The notes: generated from the letters alone by a model not told the origin. A stretch of 64,000 bases of DNA from Zanthoxylum bungeanum (GCA_019454045.1 SKCR01018445.1:62001-126000); one strand, 5' to 3'. Numbered from the stretch's first letter, positions 30,925 to 44,472 are shown. A program made the numbers and translations.

Positions 30925-33900
30925 TGTAGGCATTGCATTTTCGCATGTGAAACCGATGATTGAGCCTCATTTGGAGGCACTACCTTTTGAGTCACCAAAG
31001 CCGCGGGAAACGGATATCGGAAGGGGAAATTCAGAATAAACAAGCTCACTGTCTTCGTTAGTGCTGCGTTCGCGCTACTTCGAACGGACGAACGGAAAAC
31101 AGATTGCGGGGCGCGTTTCGAGCGAGGAGGGAGCGGTCGAACGGTGGTCGGTAATTCTGGTTTTGCTGCTAGCCTCACACCCAGCCCATTTAGCCCCCAA
31201 AGCCCATAAAACACATCCCAATTTAAATAAATAAAATATTAATAAAACATTAACTAAATAAGAGATAATAAATAATTAAATAAAACATATACCAAACATA
31301 AATAAACAATTACCAACTTAAACTAAAATCATGCCTAAATTAAACAAATCACAGACTAAATCAAAAATATAATCATACCAAGTTAAAATCAAGCAACCAA
31401 TAAATTAAAAGCCACAATCTTATTTACCATTCCTAAATAAATAAGATAACCAATCATATATTAATCTAAACCTAAAATTGTATTCTAACCAAACCACAGC
31501 AAATCCCTTGCATTCCTAAACCAACAAAATTAATATACAACTTCCTATTTAAAAATTTGTCCCCCCTCAATCTTGGTATAACTTTCTCATCTCTCCTAAT
31601 TTGGAAACAAGAATCTCTTCCTTGTGAGACAAGGGTGAAAACCCTAGACATCTTCTATATAAACAACCCTAACCAAGCCATGGTCTCCTTGACGCATATA
31701 ATTCACACCCCTTCTCTCGAATCTCTGTACTCTCTCTACACGCCCAAGACTAAACAAAAAAAAAAAAGGAAAAACACTTCACACATACACAGAAAGAGAA
31801 CAAAGACCCACCACAAGCCACACCCTCCATAATCGAATCCAAAGCACCTACAACCACCCCCATAGTCGAATCCAAAGCACCTACAACCACCATAGCCGAA
31901 TCCAGAACACACCCAACTCACCCTTAGCCGAATCCTAAAACACGCCTAAACAACTCATAGATTACCTTAAAACAGCAGCCCAAATCCTTAAAAAATAGTA
32001 ACATAAAACTGCATAGATAATCTTAAAAATAATCACACAACTGCACAAGAACCCACACAAACTTGGAATAGTTCATTGATGAAAATGTTAAAACAAGTGG
32101 CCCGTGCAGTGAGCAGCAAGACAGAGGCCGAATAGGAGCAGAACGGAGTTCGAACCGCAAGCAAAACAACAAAGCAGTGAGCTAGGACGATGAACCAGTG
32201 AACCAGAAAAGTTGCGGAGCTTTACTCCTTCCGATCTTCGTGAAACGCGAGTCCGAGAGACGGCTTAAAAGGTTAGACCTGAGGGTATCCACACTTGTTT
32301 TCTTTTTCCGCATTATTTATTAAGTATACTTGTATGATTGTCATGTTGAAATGCGTGTGTGGGTCTTTGAGTAGATAAATATGCATGAATTATGAGATGT
32401 AATATGTTGTGGGTATTGGATGAATGGGAGATGTGTCAACTCTCGCGGTATATCGGATGGAAACCCGGACATAAATTTCATAGCCGATTCCGAATGGACG
32501 GTAATATGATCTGTACTCGGGCCACAACTCCACGTACCGCTTGAGTAAACGCACCATCTTTCTTTGCCTTGTGTTGCTTTGGTTTGTTTATTTTTCGTCA
32601 CTTGAATTCTGTATGTTGTTTATTTATGCATGATTCAATCAAGCCCATGGGCTTAGTGAGTTAGTCCAAAGGTCCTCCATTTGGGAGACAAAGAGCCGAA
32701 AAGGCCACCTTTGTGACACTACTTCGCCGCGCCGGTTGATGTGTGTGTTCGGTTGGATGCGAGATACGTTCAATCGGGCATACTTAGTTTGATATCATTG
32801 ATTTTATCTTTTATGCATGGTTCAATCAAGCGCATGGGCTTAGTAAGTGGAATGAAAGATCCCTTATGGGGAGGGGTTAAAACCCGTCACCACGATGTTG
32901 CCGCGCCGGTTGATGTGTGTTCGGATTGGATGTAAGATGTGTTCAATCGGGCATACTTGGTTGATATGATTGGTTCTATTTTTGTATGTGTGATGCGACG
33001 CGCATGGGCTTAGTACGTTGGTCTAAAGGTCCTCTCTTGAGAGATCAAGAGCCCCAAAAGGCCACCTTTACGGCAGTACTTCGCCGCGCCCCCTTTAGTT
33101 TGTGTTTATGTATTGCATCCCATTTCATGCATCAGGTCCGTTCCGTTCGAACGCGTTTACGAACGCAACTCGAACGCGCATACATTTTGCCTTATCATGC
33201 ATCAGGTCTCATTTCCGTTCGAACGCATTAACAAACGCCATACGAACGTGAGCATTCTGTTTCATTTCCGTTCGAACGCGTTAACAAACGCCATACGAAC
33301 GTGAGCATTCTGTTTCATTTCCGTTCGAACGCGTTAACAAACGCCATACGAACGTGAGCATTCTTTTTCATTTCCATTCGAACGCGTTTACGAACGCTAC
33401 ACGAATGCGCACCCACTGAACTGAGTCCTCCTCATTAGATTTCATGCATAGTTTTCCTAGTAGCTATCTCCACATGTATAAATACAAATATGTTAATGTA
33501 TTACAATTCATATGCTTATGTCATGATAACATTTGAGTATTATTTCTTGCGGTATATCGGATGGAAACCCAGACGTAAATTCCGTAGCCGATTCCGAAGG
33601 GACGGTAGTGCGGTCTGTACTTGGGATACAATTCCACGTACCGCTTGGAAAAGTGCCTATATGTGTGCTTGTATGGTTAATATGTGTGCTTGTGTTTTCC
33701 TGAATGTAATATGCAAATGAAGCTGTATGTTCGTTGCTATTTTGATATATGTTAAGCATGCAATTTTAAACGTGAGATATATGTGAAATGTGTACATAAG
33801 TTTTATTTTGAATATGAGAATTTAGAAGCATGATACTCTTGAAAATAAGTGTTACTTAAGCTTGATTAAATTATTACATAAATCCTTTCATTACAAGTGA

Positions 33901-34073
33901 CATAAGTAAGGGACCATTTCGAACCCAACGGTTTGAGGTCTTCCCTTGCGAGGGGTGAGTGCGGCCTTAAATCTTTGTCCCGGTTCACATCGGGTGGCGA
34001 CTCCATGTTATTTAGTACTTCCCAACTAGGCCGCGAGCCTAGGAACGGCGTCGCCCAGGTTCTGTTGTCCACA
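30925..34073 (+). repeat. 3' LTR of the gag-only Tat element
   Basis: 3,149 bp, TGTAGGCATTGC...TTGTCCACA, complete. It supplies the first 73 bp missing from the 5' LTR. The 53-bp palindrome array is at 33140-33400 and conserved blocks are at about 32440 and 33550. Flank CAACC follows at 34074, inside Copia RT. Confidence 0.92.
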
Positions 34074-36440
34074 CAACCTTGTTTGCATGTTTCGGTACGA
34101 TAAAACTGTCAGGATGTTGTAAACATCCTCCAAAAGGTTTCAGTTAAGGAAAGCGGTTTTGACGACCATCTGCCATATTTCATAATGAAATATGCAGCAA
34201 TAGTAAGCATTATCCGAATGGATATAATCATGGCAACAGGTAAAAGGTTTCGTCGTAATCGACACCATGTTGATGAAAATACCCTTTCGCTACAAGCCTA
34301 GCTTTGTACGTTTGTATGTTGCCATCCATGTTTGTCTTCACCATGAAGACTCATTTGCTACCAATAGGCACAATGCCTTCTGATACATCAACCAGTGTCC
34401 AAACTTGGTTGTATACATGGAATCCATTTCGGACTTCATGGCACTTTGCCATAAATGGAGTCAATACCTTGTATCACTACCTCATACGTAGCCGGTTCAT
34501 TATCCTCAATAAGACTAATATCTACATGAGGTGAGATCAGAAACCCATACCTTTCAGGTTGTTTTCTGACTCTATCTGATCTACGCGGTTCTTGTGTATT
34601 AGATTATTGTGGAACAGTATCATCCCTGATGAACTGTTCGTGTTCCGTGAGGGATCAGTGCCTGGAACAATATCACTCTTATTTTCATCGAGTTTTACTT
34701 TCCTCCCACTTAACACTGCATTTAGGAATTCCTTTTTCAAGAAAAACCGCATAGAGAGCAACAAATTTCTTTGTTCTCTTGTGAGTTGTGGAATTAGTTT
34801 CCTTTGGATAACCAATTACATAATGTGCACTTATCCAATTTAGGTTGTAGTTTGGTATCATCCAAACATATGCCCAGCATTCCCAAATCTTCAGGAATGT
34901 GAAACCTGGTTTCTTTCATGTCTATATTTTATATGGAGACTGTCCAACAGCTCTTTGACGGAACTTTATTCAAAATAAGTATTGCATTGTTCAATGCTAA
35001 GCCCTAAAAGAAAATTGGTAGCTCAGAGCGACTCATCATTGACCTTACCATGTCCAACAAAGTTCAGTTTCTCCGTTCGGACACACCACTTAATTGAAGG
35101 TGTTCTGGGAGGAGTCCACTATGAAAGAATACCATACTCTTTCAAGTAATCAAGAAACTTATTGATTAAGTATTTCCACTACGGTCCAATCGTGATGTTT
35201 TAATACTTTTGCTGGTCTGTTTTTCTACTTCGTGTCGAAACTCGTTGAATTTATCAAAAGTTTTCGATTTGTGTTTCATAAGATACACAGAACCACAACA
35301 CGATGTAACATCCGTAAAGGTTATGAAGTATTCATATCCACTTCTAGCCTAGCTAGATATGGTCCCACTTACGTAACCATGAACGAGGGCTAACAGCTTG
35401 GTGGCACGTACACCTTTACCGCTAAAAGGCGTTTTAAGCACTTTGCCTAATAAACAAGATTCACAGACATCATTTGAATTAGGATCAAATCTGTCCAAGT
35501 ATCCACTCTTCAAAAGTGCGGATATACGAGTCTTGTTAATGTGTCACAGACAACAATGCCACAAATAAGTCTCATCTGATTAATTCAGTTTGAGCCATTT
35601 GTTTGTCATGTTATATGTTTGAGATTTGTTTATATTCAAAATATAAATACTTTTATTTACATCTAATGTGTATATCTCAATATCTTCTTTATAAACAAAA
35701 CACCCAGTGTTCTGGAACATAAAGGTATACCCGTAACGGGTTAAACTAGATATAGAGATAATGTTTATAGTCAAACTAGATACATTATAACAATTTTCTA
35801 ATTTAAGTACATTCCCAAAGGGTAGTTCCAAAACTTAGGTTCCCACGGCCAAAACAGCGACTCTCGTCCCATTTCTGACTCGCAGTTCGATCTCATCTGA
35901 AGCCAGTCTCCTGCTAGTCAGCAGATCCCGCACATCAGTACATATATTGAAGTCGGAGCCTTGCTCGCCTTCACTTCCTTCATGTCTGACTTGTCCATAC
36001 GGCAGTCACGCTTCCAGTGACCCTGTTTGCCACAGTTTAGGCATACATCTTGGGATATGTCATTTGTCTTCCCAGAAGACTATGACGATTTTGCATTTGC
36101 CCTTTTTTTCACACCCCCATAAGCCTTCGGCCAAGCCTTGGCCTTCTGAGATGTCGAAGTAAGATGCGTCTTACGCTTCTTGCCCTTTTGGAAGCTCTGG
36201 CTTTGCTTCCTTGAGCATAGCCATTAACTCTCCAAGATTTTTCTCTTGGTTCAAGATGAACCCGCCCCAGCTTTCGGGTAGAGACTATAAGATCAAATTT
36301 ATGGAAGTCTCGGCCTCATAGGTAATGCCCAGCTAACCTAGCTGTTTGATGTCAGCAATCATCTGCGACACCTAGTGCTCGACAGATGTACCCTCTGAGA
36401 TCGTGGGATATATTGTGGTATACCCCTCTCCCACCCACTA
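34074..36440 (-). pseudogene. Copia gag-pol fragment (gag to RT start)
   Basis: Minus-strand remnants in order from right. Gag pieces EGTSVEH, SLPESWGGFILNQEKNLGELM (36200-36400). Zinc knuckle CLNCGKQGHWKRDC at about 35998-36050. The gag-pre-integrase frame with CYNVSSLTINIISISSLTRYGYTF (35580-35831). Integrase traces, then RT start with VDVSEGIVPIGSK and GNIQTYKARLVAKGY (34250-34400), ending at the equivalent of NANKV, where the plus copy is at about 1360. Many stops. It stops exactly at the Tat LTR. The copy at 22437-23197 resumes about 220 bp further along the same gene, so both are likely one disrupted element. Confidence 0.8.
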
Positions 36441-37300
36441 TTTTAAAGTGTAAAGTTTCTATCTCACTAGCATCTTATGAATCTTAGATTATGCTCGACT
36501 AAAGTCATAACCTTATTAATACTAGTCTCTGCTAACCAATTAACTTAATTAAACTAATTTAATCAAGTTGTTATAGTGATATAATCAATTTAACTTTTAA
36601 ATTATTAGTCCACTTATAGGTTTTAAAATTTAGAATTCAATGAACAGATCAAATGTCATTAAACCATTTAATCGATAAAAGCACATTATTTATTCCAAAT
36701 GTATGTGGTATTGTAACCTGAGTGTAGACAATATTACCGTCCATTCGGAACCGGCTATGGAATTTACATCTGAGTTTCCATCCAATATAGCTAGGAAAAT
36801 AATGTACTCATAACATCTATTTGTTTCTAAAACTTGAATTCGCAATTTTTAAACTTTTAAACCAATTAATCTTATTAATCTGTTTGCATGCATCTCATAT
36901 TCTTATTTAACTTTTAAATTACATAAAATCATATTTTATGACTAAAATATCATGCATATCTACATGTTATGGCATGTGAAAATGCAAGAGTAGGCACCCT
37001 AGGCTATATGACATGTTAATAAATAATTTAAAACATACATATTAACCCAGGTATGGGCGTCGCGACGCAAACTGGTGGGCATCGCGATGCCTAGAAAACC
37101 AGAAACTGGAAAAGTACCAGCTATGTGATGCGTCACGACGCAAGGTTGCCTACGTCGCGACGCAAATGAGGCAGTAGCCTCAGTTCTCGCAAACGTAGCG
37201 CGTCACGACACACTAAGGGTTGCATCACGACGCAACCCAGTTTCCAGGGGCTATAAATTGTAAAAACATACACATTTCATATTGCGTTGACTGGGCTCTT
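36441..37300 (-). repeat. Divergent Tat-type LTR fragment with palindromes
   Basis: 36735-36785 carries the conserved block accgtccattcggaaccggc, tatggaatttacatctgag and tttccatcc, in the minus orientation. 37050-37240 has repeated near-palindromes gtcgcgacgc, catcgcgatg and cgtcacgacgc. The order block-then-palindromes matches the other Tat LTRs, but the sequences between are unalignable by eye. Boundaries are guesses. Confidence 0.4.
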
Positions 37301-37730
37301 ATTTTTCTATACTAATCTAATTAGTACAATAAATCCAAGGCATCCATTGGTCTTCAATTCTTGTTCCATGAAGTGTTGTTGAGTTCTTCATAAATTTCTC
37401 CATCAAAAGTCCTTCGCGACATTGGCTCCTCCAAGTTACAAATAGAGTTACATAATGGACTTATTACAAAAGAAAATAACTTACAACACTTTAGAGAATA
37501 TGACCTTATGGTCATACATTTCCAATGCTAAGAAACAAGAGTCGGAAAAATTAACGATCAACGCAATACATTCATCACATGAATCAAAAGTAAACATTCA
37601 TCACATGAACATTAAAACCATTCATCTCATTAATCTAATTATACCTACCCATCACAACATGCATTTTAATAATCTATATCTCATATAAATTAATAAAACT
37701 AAAATGAGAAGGGTTAAGAAAACTTTTCAA
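37301..37730. other. Unassigned AT-rich leader
   Basis: It lies internal to the PBS on its right and so may be 5' leader of a Copia-type element on the minus strand. A 77-codon plus-strand frame at 37455 shows no family motif. Confidence 0.35.
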
Positions 37731-37731
37731 C

Positions 37732-37749
37732 CTTAAGCTCTCGATGCCA
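37732..37749 (-). other. Primer binding site, initiator-Met type
   Basis: On the minus strand tggcatcgagagcttaag, close to the iMet consensus tggtatcagagc, 2 bp inside the LTR end. Confidence 0.65.
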
Positions 37750-37751
37750 AT

Positions 37752-39687
37752 TGTGGGAAACGACGTTCCTTAGCACGACAGAAGTTGCTTGTGGTGGGTA
37801 CCGGCTCCGGTATGGATCTTTAAAATTTTCTTTGCCTTCACCCTTTGTTTTAGTAGCCGAAATCAATCCTTTTGTGTCCAACGCTTGGATCAACCACTCG
37901 ATCTTCCGAACTATGACTCGAAACCAACAAACCAAAGTGTGGGCTTCACTCACAAAGATCAAAACTCTAAAAAATTAATAGAATTAGGATGTCACAATGG
38001 TATTTGACTTCTGGAATTTCAAACACTCTCACAACACTTGTGAATGCTTGAACTCTATCTATTTTCTCTCCTTTGCTCTTGTGTGAATGAATTCAAAATG
38101 TTAACCTTAAGAAGTGAGAGAAATGGTAGAGATTATATTCTCTTACATAAGCCAACTAACCTTGTCATTAAGCATCTAATGCTTTCTTGCAATGGCCAAC
38201 ACAAAAATGTGAATGTCATACCAAAGCATAAGAAATGATAAGCTAAAGACAATGACATTGTCATTAAGCATCTAATACTTTATTTTAATGGCAAACAAAT
38301 AAATGTGGAGGCCATACTAAAGCATAATAATGGATTAGCTAATGAAAAAACAATTAGGTGTATACAAGCCACCTAATAGACATAATAAATTAGATAGCAT
38401 GGCAAGCCATATGGCTTTATCTCTAAGGTAAATAAAAATCACTATCTCAATAATGATTAAATTACCTTCAAGTATGTTGTAGTAATTATCTCATAATTAT
38501 TACTAACTTGATTATCTCATAATCAAGACTTGATTATCTCATAATCAAAGAATTCTAGAAAATATTAAGTTAAACTAATTTAACATAGTTTTCATTTGTG
38601 ACAATAAATATTATTAATCTCATTAATAATATATAAATATAATGTGAGCATATTATTAGACAATCTAATTATATTATGTTTGCTACAGTTAATCAAGCTA
38701 GCACAGGGACCAAATGGACCTACAGTTCCGAGCTCCAATAATTTCGAAATATTAATTAAACTATTTAATCAAATATTACGAATTATTAAATCCGCGTTAT
38801 TCCACTAAAAACTCAAAGTTTAACTCATGTTACCGTAGATGGATAAAATAAACCGAACAACTTCGGTGTCCATCGATATAGTCATTACATATAGATATAG
38901 CCATTCACGAATATCTCATAAATAGAGCCGGGTCAAAAGTCTGTTAAACCTCTCTAAATATTTTATCTCTTAAACACCATTGATTCTATAATGAACAATT
39001 AATTCATAACAATTATGGATATAAAACTTTCTATTCGTAATAGAAAAGTTGAGCGTTATATTCTTCTGCTTCTCGTAAAAAGGGGTGAATTCCATATCTA
39101 TGTAAAACGTTCACAGCTACACACCAAATCATATCCCCAAAATACGTAGTTATTGGCCGGGAATGCAACACCAACCTGACCATAGTAAATCAAAGGACAT
39201 AGCCTGTCATGCAGGAGATCGTAGTACACTCAGGATTAAGATCGAATCCATATATGACCATCTATTAGATAAAATGAATTTCTTCGGTTAACGGATATTA
39301 AAATAAATTCATATTTATCTGAGTCCAGTCCTATATGATCTCATCATACAAGGTGCCTTCATTCTCATGTCACTACATGAACGATCCCGGATCAAAGTCA
39401 TCATACAAGTATAGAATAAACCGCAACTATAGATAAACCACAAACAAAGTACCATTTTTGTTTGCTCTCTATGGACTATTTAGTTTATTAACTTCAAACT
39501 TAAATCCTCGTGTGCATCAAACACACACTAAGTCTGAAGGTACAATAGTAATCAAGTTAAACAAGACAATTGGACAATATGTGATATAAATCAAACAACT
39601 TTGATAAAATGAATAATGCATTTATTATTATTACAATAATCAATTCTGTTTTAAAATACATCAAGCTTTATGACATACATTCTAACA
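37752..39687 (-). repeat. Copia-type 5' LTR
   Basis: 1,936 bp on the minus strand, starting TGTTAGAATGTATGTCATAA and ending ...TTTCCCACA, followed by an iMet-type PBS. It is unlike the LTR at 20489-22436 despite similar length, so it belongs to a different family. On the right it interrupts a gypsy LTR at a position equivalent to 52269. No second copy is in the window. Confidence 0.75.
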
Positions 39688-39895
39688 ATAAAAGCTTCAT
39701 TTTCCCTTGTGCATGTAGACGTAGGTTAGATTCATTCTGTCAAACCACGTTAAACCATATGTCCTGTCTGTGTATTTACCATCTTTTGCTACGTTTACTT
39801 TTGGTCCCTAAACCAAACAAATTCACAGTTGATGGAGGATTAATCGAGGAGTGTTTTTTCTGAATTACCACTGGAACAAAAATCAATCGTCAATA
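39688..39895 (+). repeat. Gypsy 5' LTR, right end only
   Basis: ataaaagcttcattttccct onward aligns with 52269-52482 (cttgtg-tgt-gacgtaggtt, acagttgatggaggatt), the 3' LTR of the same element. The left part is lost at the Copia LTR. Confidence 0.8.
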
Positions 39896-39897
39896 GT

Positions 39898-39915
39898 TGG
39901 CACCGTCTGTGGGGA
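39898..39915 (+). other. Gypsy primer binding site
   Basis: tggcaccgtctgtgggga, two bases after the LTR. Compare tggcgccgttcgtgggca at 62953. The tRNA is not assigned. Confidence 0.6.
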
Positions 39916-39947
39916 ACAGTACTAAAAATAGCAAACACATTACGACG

Positions 39948-41490
39948 ATGGTAGGAGACGAGAACCACAGATCTTCAGAGGCTTCGACGATGGAGTAGAT
40001 GGAGAAAATGGAAGAAAGCATCAGGAATGAAATGGAAGAAGCTCGAGAGGAAATGGAAGAAACCCAGGCCTTCATGAAGGCTACGATGAAGAAGTATGAA
40101 ATATTTGAAGAGAAAAATAGAGAAAGATGGGGAACGGGCCGGAGCCAAAGAAATAAGGAAATATCAAGGGGAAAGAGGATCGTCGAGGTAGTTGGGTTTG
40201 GTGATGGGAAGAGAAGTGCTCATGGGGTCAGTCTGTAGTCATTGCAGGAGCCTTACCAGCAGAGGAGTTATGGGAAGAAGAGGAAGGTAGACAGACATCG
40301 GAGTCTTCCAGCAAGAGTCTATGCTTCGTGAAAAGCGACTTGGGATGATATCCGGGGGAAGGGCATGAAGTCCCCAACTACGGAGGACACCGTGATTGGG
40401 GTGGAAGACACCGAGAAGCCTGAGGTCGAGAGCATGGCAGCTCCGAGAAACAGATGAAGAGCTGGTTTCGAAAGGAGATGAGGAGGTGTGAGGAAAGTAT
40501 GAAAGACCGATCAAATGGTGACCAAGACATAGAGACATCCTCCCCTTACACGAAGGAAATTATGGCGATGGAATTTCCTAGGAGATTCACCATGCCCTCC
40601 ATGGATATTTACAAAGGCAGCTTGAACCCTAATTTTCATATTGAAAAGTTTGTTTTGTTGATGGAAATTCAGGGAATTGTCGGAAAGGCCATTTGCAAGG
40701 TGTTCCCTTTGACCTTGGCGGGTCAACCAGCTTGTGGTTCAAGAACTTGACCAGGGGAGTGTCAGCAACATTAAGCAGTTGAGGAGATCCTTTGTGCGTC
40801 ATTTTAAAGGGGCGTGTGTACCAATGAAGATGATGGGGTCGTTGAGGTTAATGAATCAATGAGACGACGAGTCTTTGAAAAGCTTTGTCGAAAGGTATCA
40901 CGGCCTGATTTTAGAGGTCGGGGCGTATGAGTCCCCTGAGGCATTGGAAAGTTACAAATGGGCTATCAAGGTTGGGAGGTTATGGTCTCACCTGAAAATC
41001 CAGGAGATACTGTACTATGCCGCGACTTTGGAGCAAGCAATAAAGTTTGTGCTAATGGAGGAATAAGAGAAGATAGCCCGGGGAGGAGAAGCTCGGGCGG
41101 CAAGAGTAGTCAGACAGGAAAACCGACGTGATATGAATAGGGATTAGATGGGGTAGCCCCGAGGCAGAAGGAGTTCAAGTCGATACCTCAGAATAATTAA
41201 CTACATTAAAGAATGTTGTCTGCCCAGGTCAACCACGTCACCGAAGGACAATGTACACCCCTTCAATAGACCCCTGGCCTAGATTGTTCATGAGGTCCAG
41301 GATAAAGGTTTATTGACTGAGCCCGATCCGAGGAAGTTTCCGAATAAGAAGAGAAACAACAAGGCTTATTGCATGCACCATAAAGCAAGAGGACACACCA
41401 CATAAAGATGTAGAGACCTGGAGGAGCAGGTGGAAAACTTGGTAAAGAATGGATATCTAAACGAGTACATAGACCGAACGGCTTCGTAAG
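39948..41490 (+). pseudogene. Gypsy gag of a gag-only element, decayed
   Basis: Pieces in order: an acidic coiled-coil-like N-terminus MEKMEESIRNEMEEAREEM, after an early stop at about 39993. At 40454 comes a frame with EFPRRFTMPSMDIYKGSLNPNFHIEKF. At 40875 the capsid C-part reads MKSFVERYHGLILEVGAYES and continues to EEQAIKF-type sequence. A knuckle-like YCMHHKARGHTT followed by RDLEEQVENLVKNGYLNEYI lies at 41360-41480. Stops and frameshifts separate all of them. No protease or RT follows. The related copy at 63010-63370 has the same order. Confidence 0.75.
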
Positions 41491-41935
41491 CCATCCAGCG
41501 CTGACAGTGACAATCATTAGGATAAGTACTTATCGCTTGAAGCAGCTGGATCGTATCCGGTTCAAGAAGCCCTGAAATACCGAGGTGATTGAAGGGATAT
41601 TTTCAATAGAGTCTCTCTTAAAATGACCCTCAAAGAGTTGTAAGATGGACAGTAGATCCCTTAAATATGAATAAGGGTTTCCCTTTCTTAAATAAAAACT
41701 TGTTCCATTATGCTTGTTTATTATTTGGATGGGAAAGACATGTTTAGTATTTTTATGAGATGCTCGTGATCGGGATATATGAAGGGGTGAAGGGCATGTG
41801 AGAAAAGCGCGAACCCCATATGGCATACCAATCCCTGGTGTCATTATCAAATCCTCGGGACAGAACGTCACAACCCAATGACTTGTACTTTTGATGAGCT
41901 TAAGTGTACGAGCCTCTATAGTGTTTGTAGCATCA
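41491..41935 (+). other. Non-coding region after gypsy gag
   Basis: It contains the phrase accctcaaagagttgtaaga (41623) shared with 63483. It is thus a conserved non-coding part of this gag-only family. No frame with a motif. Confidence 0.6.
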
Positions 41936-42632
41936 GGTATGCCAATCTCGGGGAGGGAGAATTCCCTCATAGCTCAGCTATCATATTGTGTATCATTGGG
42001 TATGCCGACCTCGGGGAGGGAAAATGCCCATATAGCTCTAGCTATCCCATTATGTATCATCGGGTGTGATGATCACAGGGAGGGAGAATCCCCTCGTAGC
42101 TTTGGCTATCATATTGTGTTTCATCGGGTATGCCGACCTCGAGGAGGGAGAATATCCCTGTAGCTCTAGTTGTCCCATTGTGTATCATCGGGTATGCCGA
42201 TCACGGGGATAGAGAATGCCCCCATAGCTCTGGCTATCTCATTGTGTATCATCGGGTATGCCGATCTCGGGGAGGGAGAATACCCCGTAGCTCTGGCTAT
42301 CTCATTATGTATCTTTAGGTATGCCAACCTCGGGGAGTAAGAATGCCCCCGTAGCTCTAGATATCCCATTGTCTATGCTAACGTCGGGGAAGGAGAATGC
42401 CCCCGTAGCTCTGGCTATCCCATTGTGTATCATCGAATATGCCGACCACGGAGAGGGAGAATTCCCACATAGCTCTGGCTATCCCATTGTGTATCATCGG
42501 GTATGCCGTCCTCGGGGAGGGAGAATGCCTCTGTAGCTCTGGCTATCCCATTGTGTATCATAGGGTATGCCGATCACGAGGATGGAGAATGCCCTCGTAG
42601 ATCTGGCTATCTCATTCTGTAGCCTTGGGTAT
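41936..42632 (+). repeat. 64-bp tandem repeat, about eleven copies
   Basis: The unit runs gtatgccgacctcggggagg, gagaatgcccccgtagctct, then ggctatcccattgtgtatca. Starts at 42000, 42064 and 42128 are exactly 64 bp apart; one copy near 42375 is short. It lies in the same place, after gag, as the 43-bp array of the Tat element. Confidence 0.92.
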
Positions 42633-42679
42633 GCAAACGTTCATTTTCGGCTCAGGTTTGTGTTGCGTGCCGCCAAGGT

Positions 42680-42684
42680 CTTAT
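42680..42684. repeat. Target-site duplication CTTAT (left)
   Basis: CTTAT, matched exactly at 51276-51280. Confidence 0.9.
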
Positions 42685-44468
42685 TGTTAGGGTTGGTGCT
42701 CAGAGTGCCAATCCGGATCGTATTTATGTCCGATTCATAAATACGAGCAATTCTATTTTCCATAATAATTACTAATTTAATGGTAATACCCTTGTCTTTT
42801 ATACACTTATTCGATCTAATTGAGATTAGATATCTTATTACGATTAGATTGAAACTGAATCTGATTCAGTGATAAATGTATACTAGACAAAGACCCTAGG
42901 ATTTACAGTATAGTGCGCAGTTACAACGCAGTTTGTAATTGACATTGGGAAGCGCGCTATTAGTTGTATATCCTTAAATAAAGTTCTTGGTCAAGATTTA
43001 CTAACACGGGTCGGTTAGTAGAGATCTGATGAGACCAGTACATGTCGTATATCGTGACTTGGTCTGATGGTTTATCCCAGTGAACCATGAGTCTCAGGAG
43101 ACTCGTATAGACATGTAGGTGTTTATTTGATAAGACACTGAACCACTCACTGAAGGTTTCCTAATAGATGGTACACCAACGTCAATAGGAACCTTCTCGA
43201 GTTGAGTGAGCATAGTGGTCATTCGACTTGAGATACCACTGTGGATATATGAGCTATCCTCCACACTTTGATGGCAGTCACGTCAACGATCTAGTCATGA
43301 TCAGACATTCGCTTGTTCGTTGGGTGTGGACTTATGCTCATGATATCCTGTGCGTATCAAGATAGGATCCGTCAGTTCTGTGTACAGGGCATAGACATCC
43401 AGCACGTGTTTACGATCTAGTAAATCCATCGCCGTGGTATAATATCGGAAACCAATTCCGAGTGCTATTTAGAGATCTTAAAGGAAAAGTCGACTGTATT
43501 ATACCGAATGGGTTTGACGTTTTCATTTATATCCTAGGTATAATACAGATAGCCTGTGACGGAGGGATTATACGTATGCAGTGACCTCGACTTGCATAGT
43601 TTAGCGAGATTGTCTGTGTCATCATAATTCATGAGTGGATGAATTACGGACACGAAATTGGATTTCGTGACGGATAAACCTAAACTTAGAGAGTCCCACA
43701 ATATGAAGTGTACTCGTTGAGCACTTGGGCAACTCGATATTAATAATACAGATTATTCATTATACTTCACCGGATTAAGTGAGTTAATTTGGATCATTTA
43801 ATCGGTAAACAAATTTACACATGCCGGGAAAATTTTGATCATTCTAATGTGTATTTGTATTTGATACATAATTAGATTAGATACACATTTATTAACAATG
43901 AGGGCATGACACTTTAAAAGTAAATAAAAATGTCTAATTAATGAATTAGAAAATTTATTTCTTACTTTACATGTGTAATGTGCCTATTTGTTGTCTATAT
44001 ATATATATATATATATATTAAAGTAATATATTTTATTTATTAAGCCAATTGTTGGCTTTATTACCAAGCACTTTTAATATGATTAAAATGAAATTTTTTT
44101 TGACCAAAATTTTACAAATCATTCACGCCACTTTTTATATAAAAGGTGAAGATTTTTTGACTTTTCAAAAATGAACTGCCATGACACTATTGGAGCTGAC
44201 CTGGTCAGTTTCCATAAGTGTCGGGTAGTCGGTTCGGTCAAAAACGCGTTTTAGGCAATTTTACGAAAAAATGGTTTTCGTAAAAGTTTCGTGAGTTTTC
44301 AACTTGTTTATATCAATATTTGATATTTAATAATTAGGTTAAGGTGTAATATGAGTAAATTTTTCATATTCGATATTGAATAATTTATTCGGTATTTTGA
44401 AAAAAGTTTTAAATACGATTTCGCCCGAACCCGTCTTTCCGCGCGCTCCAACGCCCAAAACCCCAACA
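42685..44468 (+). repeat. 5' LTR of the LARD-like element
   Basis: 1,784 bp, TGTTAGGG...CCCAACA. It lacks about 757 bp present in the 3' copy (near 44170) but is otherwise closely similar. A (TA)n run lies at 44001-44020. Confidence 0.9.
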
Positions 44469-44472
44469 AAAA

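Larger units (their letters stand above)
23198..34073 (+). mobile_element. Gag-only Tat-type LTR retrotransposon
   Basis: About 10.9 kb. LTRs at 23198-26268 (lacking its first 73 bp or so) and 30925-34073 flank a PBS, a long leader, a frameshifted Tat gag (27400-28735), tandem repeats and a polypurine tract. No protease, RT, RNase H or integrase is present, so it depends on an autonomous relative. Both flanks are minus-strand Copia pol of one family, showing insertion into a Copia copy. Confidence 0.88.

Noticed and set aside
37455..37688. 77-codon plus-strand ORF as a gene
   Set aside because: AT-rich, no family motif, and it lies in the leader of a minus-strand LTR element.
20489..39687. 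One full-length Copia element with LTRs at both ends, interrupted by the Tat element
   Set aside because: The two LTRs (20489-22436 and 37752-39687) differ in both ends and interior, and the flanks share no target duplication. The pol halves may belong together but the right LTR does not.
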